Assembly (NCBI GenBank): GCA_039820425.1
Contig: JBCBQD010000262.1
Coordinates: 1 to 7,843, forward strand
Direction of reading: 5' to 3'
DNA from: SIO4C1 sp039820425
GTDB taxonomy: Bacteria; Cyanobacteriota; Cyanobacteriia; Phormidesmidales; Phormidesmidaceae
DNA length: 7,843 bases
In this document: positions 5,785 through 7,843 of the stretch, piece after piece
Position numbering within the stretch: position 1 is the first letter of the stretch
How the letters are laid out: each line of letters opens with the position of its first letter
Made by a program: the position numbers and the translations under genes
The notes under the pieces: model-generated
Database searches by the model: none
What the model was told of the DNA's origin: nothing
The model's input: only the letters and a program-made list of their open reading frames with translations

Positions 5785-7131
5785 TTACGGACGGTTTTGT
5801 GGAACGAGCTGTTCTAGAATGCCGTTTGAGTTAATGTCGATCTCTCCATCGGCGGTCACGCCACTGGCATCGACCTGCCCATAAAATCGTGTCTGACCAT
5901 CAGACCAGACAAAGACTGTACCGCCGTCTCCGGTTTGCCCATTCGCAGCTATCACCGAAGTGCGATCGATCAACACAGAGTCACTTAAATCCGTAGCCTC
6001 AGGAATGCCACCGATGTATACGCCTCCGCCCGACTGCAGACCACTGGTATCTACGTTGACCCCAAAAAGGGCAATCTGCTCCCCTATGAAATAGACATTA
6101 CCCCCATTTTGGTCACTGACATCGAAGCTGCCACCAGAGGACACAACCGAGCCAGGCTGAGTCAGGTCAGGGTTGCCCGCAGTCAGCGTGACCTCCCCAT
6201 TAGGCGCTTCACCGATTTGGAGCGCTTCTTCAGGTTGCCCACCCGTCAGTAAGGTCGGCAGACTGACTTCGTTTGCCAACAAAGGGGTATCTAAAGGATC
6301 GATCTCAAGACTCAGCAAGCTATTAACCTGACTTAATCGAACCACTCCTTCCCCTGGCACAGCAACCAGGGCAATCTCACCTTCCGGGGCGCTCAGGGTA
6401 CCATCACTCTGCACCGTGCCCCCTAAGAGGGTAATGCTCTCCCCCGTATTGACAGCCAGGTTTGCGTTATTCTCAATCGCCCCTGGGGTTGGGGTGCTAA
6501 ACACATAGCCCGTCGGATCTCCCACAAAGGCGGCATAAGAGCCGTTTACGCCCCCTACCTCGAGGGATTGGCTATCAAAAATCAGACTGTCAGCGGTTGA
6601 GACCGTCAAAGAACCTGCCAGATTGAGTTGAGCATTGCTGCCAAAAATCACCCCGTTTGGGTTAATTACAAAGAGGTTAGCATCGCTGCCAGAGACTTGG
6701 AGGAGCCCATCTATAAAAGAGGGATCGAGGTCCTCGATCAAGTTGATGATATTGCTGATATCAGATGACGTTGCAAAATTAGCAACATCCCCTGCCTCAA
6801 GATTAAACTGCTGCAAATGGTGAAATAAGTTAGGAGCATCGCCACTCGACACTGCCCCACCCGTCACGTCGTATACATTGGGCTGGGCACTATCTGGGGT
6901 AACCACTGTACCCGTTGCAGCTGACCCAGCACTTGGAACAATAGAAGTTTGCTTAACGGTTGGCGCGGCCGCCTGCACCGGCAAAGCCTCCGCGAATGCT
7001 GCTTTGGCAACACTGGAAATTGGCAGCATTACAACCAAAGCTATGAAATATTGATGAGAACCTACCTTCATAAGATGCATTTGATTAAAAACACCAGGGA
7101 TTACTAAAAGCCACCCCTGCGAGATCTTCAT
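5785..7131 (-). CDS. Short secreted protein with filamentous-haemagglutinin/TPS domain
   Basis: A predicted exported beta-helix protein of 448 residues. A signal peptide is clear if translation starts at Met21 (n-region MKVGSHQ, hydrophobic FIALVVMLPISS, likely cleavage near AKA-AFA, about residue 45). The upstream ATG gives a 20-residue extension. No Shine-Dalgarno decides between 7131 and 7071. The TPS secretion domain spans about 83-250: NLFHHLQQFN (101-110), FVINPNGVIFG (154-164), SLTVSTADS, ITLLGGTV. The C-terminal half has the cyanobacterial exoprotein repeat GDGGTVFVWSDGQTRFYGQVDASG (split across 401-424), after which the protein soon ends. Homologues are usually much longer, and no continuing frame or remnant follows the stop. 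There is no Cys in the protein. No TpsB transporter gene is nearby. The gene is divergent from groES; its role, perhaps adhesion or matrix, is inferred only from the family. Confidence 0.88.
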   Translation of the reverse strand: MKISQGWLLVIPGVFNQMHLMKVGSHQYFIALVVMLPISSVAKAAFAEALPVQAAAPTVKQTSIVPSAGSAATGTVVTPDSAQPNVYDVTGGAVSSGDAPNLFHHLQQFNLEAGDVANFATSSDISNIINLIEDLDPSFIDGLLQVSGSDANLFVINPNGVIFGSNAQLNLAGSLTVSTADSLIFDSQSLEVGGVNGSYAAFVGDPTGYVFSTPTPGAIENNANLAVNTGESITLLGGTVQSDGTLSAPEGEIALVAVPGEGVVRLSQVNSLLSLEIDPLDTPLLANEVSLPTLLTGGQPEEALQIGEAPNGEVTLTAGNPDLTQPGSVVSSGGSFDVSDQNGGNVYFIGEQIALFGVNVDTSGLQSGGGVYIGGIPEATDLSDSVLIDRTSVIAANGQTGDGGTVFVWSDGQTRFYGQVDASGVTADGEIDINSNGILEQLVPQNRP

Positions 7132-7179
7132 AAAATTGCTCAGATTCTCAGTAAGGGTACCCTGTGTACTTCAAAACAC

Positions 7180-7230
7180 TAAGTTTACTTAAGGGAGATT
7201 ACTGAACGGTAGGATGCTCCTAAGTGAACT
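7180..7230. promoter_or_regulatory. Two TAAGTNNACT sites 41 bp apart
   Basis: TAAGTTTACT (7180-7189) and TAAGTGAACT (7221-7230) share the pattern TAAGTNNACT, preceded by C one or two bases back. The first extends to TAAGT-TT-ACTTA, a symmetric site. Spacing is 41 bp start to start, close to four helical turns. They lie upstream of the exoprotein gene and could be paired regulator sites, but two copies could also arise by chance. A further 10-bp palindrome AGGGTACCCT is at 7154-7163. Confidence 0.3.
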
Positions 7231-7299
7231 ATAGATACGGAAGACTGGGAGATGTTTAAAGAAACGGTAAAGATGTCCTATCAAGATGTGTAGATTTCA

Positions 7300-7315
7300 G
7301 TTCGGGAAACCGTAC
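7300..7315 (+). promoter_or_regulatory. K-box-like light/heat control element of groES
   Basis: GTTCGG-GAAA-CCGTAC fits every fixed position of the cyanobacterial groE K-box as I recall it, GTTCGG-NNAN-CCNNAC. That element supports light- and heat-responsive groE transcription independent of HrcA. It lies 40 nt upstream of CIRCE and about 12 nt upstream of the proposed -35 element, a plausible place for an activator. Confidence 0.65.
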
Positions 7316-7326
7316 TCTAGCGTCTG

Positions 7327-7356
7327 TTGCGATCGCGATCCGTTGTCCGATAAATT
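7327..7356 (+). promoter_or_regulatory. Candidate groES promoter (-35/-10)
   Basis: TTGCGA (7327-7332) and TAAATT (7351-7356) are separated by 18 nt; GATAAA at 7349-7354 is an alternative -10. The start would fall near 7361-7363, inside CIRCE, which would let HrcA block initiation. A HIP1 octamer overlaps the -35 region. Confidence 0.5.
7329..7336. repeat. HIP1 octamer in the groES promoter
   Basis: GCGATCGC, directly continued by GCGATC (7335-7340). It overlaps the proposed -35 hexamer of groES, an unusual non-coding position. Confidence 0.85.
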
Positions 7357-7381
7357 AGCACTCGGACTGGTAGAGTGCTAA
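7355..7381 (+). promoter_or_regulatory. CIRCE operator (HrcA binding site)
   Basis: A perfect CIRCE element: TTAGCACTC (7355-7363), 9-nt spacer, GAGTGCTAA (7373-7381). HrcA binds it and represses chaperonin genes until heat stress. It ends 19 nt before the groES ATG, the usual location in groES leaders, so HrcA can act at the promoter or on the leader. Confidence 0.97.
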
Positions 7382-7400
7382 TTTTTTTGGAGATTAACCC

Positions 7401-7712
7401 ATGGCAGCTGTTTCTCTGAGTGTTTCAACCGTAACGCCGCTGGGCGATCGCGTCTTGATCAAGGTCAGCCAATCTGAAGAAAAGACGGCGGGGGGCATTT
7501 TGCTGCCAGATACCGCCAAGGAAAAGCCTCAGATTGGCGAAATCACCTCGGTTGGCCCTGGCAAGCGCAACGACGATGGCAGTCGTCAAGCCCCCGAGGT
7601 CAAGATCGGAGATAAGGTTTTGTATTCAAAGTACGCGGGCACCGATATCAAGTTTGGTGGCGAAGACTACGTGCTGCTGTCTGAGAAAGACATCCTGGCA
7701 GTCGTTGCTTAA
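7401..7712 (+). CDS. groES: Co-chaperonin GroES (Hsp10)
   Basis: The 103-residue GroES protein, full length. Seven copies form the lid of the GroEL folding chamber in the cytoplasm. The fold is clear from TPLGDRVLIKV (12-22), the mobile loop around SEEKTAGGILLPD (25-37) with the GroEL-binding hydrophobic residues Ile33-Leu34-Leu35, VGPGKRNDDGSRQAPEVKIGDKVLYSKYAGTDIK in two parts, and DYVLLSEKDILAVV at the end. ATG 7401 follows GGAG (7389-7392) by 8 nt. CIRCE and a K-box match control it. groEL normally follows in the same operon, but the remaining 131 nt of the window contain only repeats, so whether groEL comes next cannot be seen. Confidence 0.98.
   Translation: MAAVSLSVSTVTPLGDRVLIKVSQSEEKTAGGILLPDTAKEKPQIGEITSVGPGKRNDDGSRQAPEVKIGDKVLYSKYAGTDIKFGGEDYVLLSEKDILAVVA
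7444..7451. repeat. HIP1 octamer
   Basis: GCGATCGC inside groES, encoding the conserved GDRV turn. Confidence 0.85.
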
Positions 7713-7713
7713 A

Positions 7714-7843
7714 TTTTGGATTTTGGATTTTGGATTTTAGACAGGTTGCTGGTCTGATGTTCAAGGTCCATAACATCCAATCTATCTAAGCGGCTGACTG
7801 CATTTCAATCCAAAATCGTAAATCTAAAATCCAAAATCGAAAC
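7714..7843. repeat. Inverted pair of heptanucleotide arrays after groES
   Basis: The left array is three TTTTGGA copies plus TTTTAGA (7714-7741). The right array has units TCCAAAA, TCGTAAA, TCTAAAA, TCCAAAA and TCGAAAC (7809-7843), running into the window edge. The two are in inverted orientation and could pair over about 28-30 nt with a few mismatches, around a 67-nt loop. The loop holds a second 6-bp stem, GATGTT (7756-7761) with AACATC (7772-7777). It begins 1 nt after the groES stop. It may be an STRR-type or MITE-like element, and might affect groES mRNA stability or read-through to a following gene. Confidence 0.75.

Noticed and set aside
7132..7300. A specific -35/-10 promoter for the exoprotein gene
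   Set aside because: Several weak hexamers (for example TTGAAG on the minus strand near 7169) have no convincing partner at correct spacing.
7534..7740. 68-codon plus-strand frame overlapping groES and ending in the heptads
   Set aside because: It is an out-of-frame shadow of groES; the tail FWILDFGF simply translates the heptad repeat.

Overview
The window looks like chromosomal DNA from a cyanobacterium. Five independent signs agree: five copies of the HIP1 octamer GCGATCGC; an atpD-atpC (beta-epsilon) pair standing apart from the rest of the ATP synthase genes, as is usual in cyanobacteria and plastids; a gene for the PSRP-3/Ycf65 ribosomal protein, which is restricted to cyanobacteria and plastids; a groES promoter carrying both a CIRCE operator and a match to the cyanobacterial K-box; and heptanucleotide tandem repeats (STRR type) between genes. 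The species cannot be fixed from the sequence alone. A filamentous Leptolyngbya-like lineage is only a guess.

Layout, left to right. Positions 1-380 (minus) hold the first 126 codons of a large membrane-protein gene that runs off the left edge. Positions 381-598 are a divergent intergenic region with a C9 run and four CATTACC heptads. Positions 599-2101 (plus) encode a Ser/Thr protein kinase with an intact N-terminal kinase domain, a hydrophobic hairpin and an unrecognised C-terminal domain. It converges on a HAD-superfamily hydrolase gene at 2145-2945 (minus), and the short gap holds a four-G-tract motif followed by T5. Positions 2946-3212 form a divergent promoter region with a 24-bp near-perfect palindrome built around TATAAT. 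Positions 3213-3512 (plus) encode PSRP-3, separated from the converging ATP synthase genes by a perfect 18-bp stem that should terminate transcription both ways. Positions 3667-4074 (atpC) and 4079-5533 (atpD) are a minus-strand operon. Positions 5785-7131 (minus) encode a short exoprotein with a filamentous-haemagglutinin/two-partner-secretion (TPS) domain. Positions 7132-7400 are a divergent control region with the K-box, a HIP1 site and CIRCE. Positions 7401-7712 (plus) are groES, followed to the right edge by two heptad arrays in inverted orientation.

Most genes are housekeeping: energy conversion, protein folding and translation. They are not an obvious single system. The kinase, the HAD hydrolase and the secreted protein have no visible partners here; in particular, no TpsB/Omp85-type transporter gene accompanies the exoprotein. 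I see no mobile-element gene, CRISPR array, tRNA or rRNA.

I do not see a clear new biological system. The most unusual material is non-coding: G-rich heptad arrays on both sides of the kinase gene, the palindrome over a possible bidirectional promoter, the inverted heptad arrays just after groES, and the layered heat/light control region of groES.
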